DNA of 7,491 nucleotides from Dehalococcoidia bacterium (GTDB lineage: Bacteria > Chloroflexota > Dehalococcoidia > UBA2979). The notes under the pieces were generated by a model. The model saw only the letters and a program-made list of their open reading frames with translations. It did not search any database and was not told the DNA's origin. The stretch lies in the NCBI GenBank assembly GCA_004297315.1, contig SCTU01000147.1, forward strand, positions 1 to 7,491. Reading direction: 5' to 3'. Positions 6,275-7,491 of the stretch are shown piece after piece. Numbering within the stretch: the stretch's first letter is position 1; each line of letters opens with the position of its first letter. Made by a program: the position numbers and the translations under genes.

Positions 6275-7243
6275 TCAGCGATTCGAGCGCTGAGCGATGC
6301 GTGCGAGGCACTCCTCGGGGGTGATCCAGCCGGGCTGGAGGCGGCCCGCGGCGGTCTCGGCGGCGACGTCGAGCATCGTGGCGTTGCCGGGCGTCGGGAC
6401 GCCGTGGAGGCGGCCGAGGAGCACGATCTCGCCGTTGAGGTAGTCGGTCTCCAGCGGGCGGCCCGTCACCACGCTCTGCCAGGTCGAGCCGCCCTCGCGC
6501 TTCAAGCCGGGGATCTCGCCGTAGACGAAGTTCGCCTGCCGCGCCCGCTCGGGCGGGGTCCACGAGATCCCCGCCGCGCGCAGCGCCGCCTCCCCCTCCG
6601 CGCGAAGCTGGCGCACGAGCTCGGTCGGGTCGTCCTTCGGCGTGAACAGCGCCTGCGCGATGTTGTTCAGGTTGAAGATCAACTTGGCGTACTTCTGCTC
6701 CAGCGCCAGCGGGTCAGCCAGTGACTCGAACCCCGCCTCGTTCGTGTCGCGGCAGAACTGCTCGGCCGTCGCGTCCACGCCCGAGGGGTACACGCAGGTG
6801 TCGAGGTTGCCCCAGGAGTGCGCGCCGAACAGCTGCACCTCGCCGGGCACGAGGTAGGTCGTCGGCATCTGCACCAGCGTCGCGTAGACGTGCTCGAAGC
6901 GGCGCGCCGCCATCCGCTCGTTCTCCACGCCGTTCTGCGCGCAGAACACCGGCACGCGCGAGCCCGCCGCCGCGCGCAACGCCTCGAGGGCGGGCACAGT
7001 GTCCTGCGTCTTCATCGTCAGCAGCACGACCTCGTCACCGCGCCAGTCGACCTCGGCGGGAGAGGCGACGGCGTTCACGGGCACGCGCACGTCCTCGCGC
7101 GGGGAGCGGACGCGGAGGCCCTCGGCCTGCATCACGCGGAGGTGCTCGCCGCGCGCGATCAGCACGACGTCCTTGCCGGCCTGCGTCAGCTTCACGCCGA
7201 TGCCGCCGCCGACCGCCCCGGCCCCGTAGATGACGTACCGCAT
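6275..7243 (-). CDS. 2-dehydropantoate 2-reductase (ketopantoate reductase) family protein
   Basis: 322-residue NAD(P)H-dependent reductase of the ApbA/PanE family; the founding reaction is reduction of ketopantoate to pantoate in pantothenate and CoA synthesis. Seen: an N-terminal Rossmann domain with GAGAVGG (7-13) and IARGEHLRVMQAEG (29-42); LLTMKTQDT (74-82) with Lys78; the CAQNGVENE segment (101-109). The C-terminal ApbA_C domain has KLIFNLNNIAQAL (187-199), supplying the catalytic-type Lys187 and the Asn191/Asn194 region, then GGSTWQSVVTGRPLETDYLNGE (251-272), the family's S-x-x-x-D/S...GRxTExDxLNG signature. The start at 7243 is set by MRYVIYGAGAVGG and AGGAG 7 nt upstream (7255-7251); the 34 in-frame codons further upstream overlap the divergent promoter and are not family-like. 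First gene of the leftward run. Genomes often carry several paralogues, and no other pan gene is visible, so a non-pantothenate substrate is possible. Confidence 0.93.
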   Translation of the reverse strand: MRYVIYGAGAVGGGIGVKLTQAGKDVVLIARGEHLRVMQAEGLRVRSPREDVRVPVNAVASPAEVDWRGDEVVLLTMKTQDTVPALEALRAAAGSRVPVFCAQNGVENERMAARRFEHVYATLVQMPTTYLVPGEVQLFGAHSWGNLDTCVYPSGVDATAEQFCRDTNEAGFESLADPLALEQKYAKLIFNLNNIAQALFTPKDDPTELVRQLRAEGEAALRAAGISWTPPERARQANFVYGEIPGLKREGGSTWQSVVTGRPLETDYLNGEIVLLGRLHGVPTPGNATMLDVAAETAAGRLQPGWITPEECLARIAQRSNR

Positions 7244-7332
7244 CTGCCCGCTCCTGCCTCGACGCCGTGAGAGGGCAGGATATCGAGGGCTGGACGCGAG
7301 CGGGATACTCGACCCGTACGGAGGAGGCCTCG
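7244..7332. promoter_or_regulatory. Divergent intergenic region between reductase and glycosylase-like genes
   Basis: These 89 bp separate two outward-facing starts and should carry promoters for both. GATACT at 7304-7309 is a possible -10 for the rightward gene and the GATATC palindrome at 7279-7284 for the leftward run; neither has a good -35. The related strings GGATATCGAG (7278-7287) and GGATACTCGA (7303-7312) are 25 bp apart, which may be chance. Confidence 0.35.
7320..7327 (+). promoter_or_regulatory. Strong ribosome binding site for the glycosylase-like gene
   Basis: GGAGGAGG is followed by 5 nt (CCTCG) and the ATG at 7333. It fixes the start of the truncated gene at the right edge and shows that the short N-terminus is genuine. 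Confidence 0.75.
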
Positions 7333-7491
7333 ATGCCAGCCCCACGCGAATACGGCGCGCCGCCGCAGGTCACCCCGAAGCGGCTCGCCGACTACCTCGA
7401 GGCGATGAGCAAGTCGGTGATGCAGACCGGCATCTCCTGGGCCGTCGTCGACAAGAAGTGGCCGGAGTTGCGCGAGGCCTTCCTCGGCTTC
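7333..7491 (+). CDS. DNA-3-methyladenine glycosylase I (Tag)-like protein, 5' end only
   Basis: The first 53 residues of a rightward gene cut by the window edge. Residues 21-53 (YLEAMSKSVMQTGISWAVVD followed by KKWPELREAFLGF) follow the Tag-family pattern Q-x-G-[LI]-S-W-x-x-V-x-x-K-...-AF-x-x-F, the first helices of this helix-hairpin-helix-related DNA glycosylase that removes 3-methyladenine from alkylated DNA. The preceding N-terminus is about ten residues shorter than in E. coli Tag and lacks the zinc-ligand Cys4 and His17 and the YxxYHD stretch. At the position of the substrate-contacting Glu38 there is Ser28 (aligning Trp46 with Trp36). It is therefore probably a divergent branch whose specificity may differ. 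The start has a strong ribosome binding site 5 nt upstream. It is divergent from the reductase run. Confidence 0.72.
   Translation, partial: MPAPREYGAPPQVTPKRLADYLEAMSKSVMQTGISWAVVDKKWPELREAFLGF

Noticed and set aside
6270..6563. 5' extension of the ParB-like frame over the reductase gene
   Set aside because: The translation is Arg/Pro/Asp-rich shadow sequence of the reductase in another frame. ParB-like character begins only after the GTG at 6269.
7278..7312. Pair of similar decamers GGATATCGAG and GGATACTCGA 25 bp apart
   Set aside because: The strings are imperfect and short, and could arise by chance. I found no matching copies elsewhere in the window to support an operator.
7244..7345. 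In-frame 34-codon 5' extension of the ketopantoate reductase gene
   Set aside because: The Rossmann-fold start MRYVIYGAGAVGG has its own ribosome binding site. The extension overlaps the start of the divergent Tag-like gene.

Overview
The window is a high-GC (roughly two-thirds G+C by eye), densely coding stretch of a bacterial chromosome. Gene content and protein style (MFS_3 exporter, YyaL/DUF255 protein, stand-alone ParB-like small protein, divergent Tag-like glycosylase, frequent GTG/TTG starts) would fit an uncultivated Chloroflexota, for example Dehalococcoidia. This placement is an impression from protein style and was not tested; a high-GC actinobacterium is the main alternative. I see no mobile element, CRISPR array, tRNA, rRNA or convincing rho-independent terminator.

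Layout: (1) A leftward three-gene run, 4198 down to 1: a YyaL-type thioredoxin-domain protein (4198-2126), an MFS exporter whose GTG start overlaps it by 29 nt (2154-865), and an alkaline-phosphatase/nucleotide-pyrophosphatase superfamily protein (787 to beyond position 1) with a TTG start and a strong ribosome binding site. (2) A single rightward GNAT acetyltransferase gene, 4284-4802, interrupted by an in-frame amber codon at 4419-4421. (3) A leftward four-gene run, 7243 down to 4799: ketopantoate-reductase family protein, a small ParB/sulfiredoxin-fold-like protein starting 5 nt after its stop, a 64-residue protein of unknown function, and a double-hotdog acyl-CoA thioesterase-like protein. 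(4) A rightward gene entering at 7333 and cut by the right edge, related to DNA-3-methyladenine glycosylase I but lacking several of its hallmark residues.

The two leftward runs look like operons (short gaps, one overlap, same strand), with divergent intergenic regions of 85 bp (4199-4283) and 89 bp (7244-7332) at their heads. The GNAT gene and the thioesterase gene converge so tightly that their stop codons interlock in one CTAG tetranucleotide. The genes do not form an obvious single pathway. The second run mixes a nucleotide-dependent reductase, a thioesterase and two small proteins, and the first pairs a thiol/barrel protein with an exporter and a phosphohydrolase.

I did not find a convincing new multi-gene system. 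The points most worth a second look are the amber codon in the GNAT gene, the stand-alone ParB-like protein coupled to the reductase, and the Tag-like protein without the usual 3-methyladenine-recognition glutamate.
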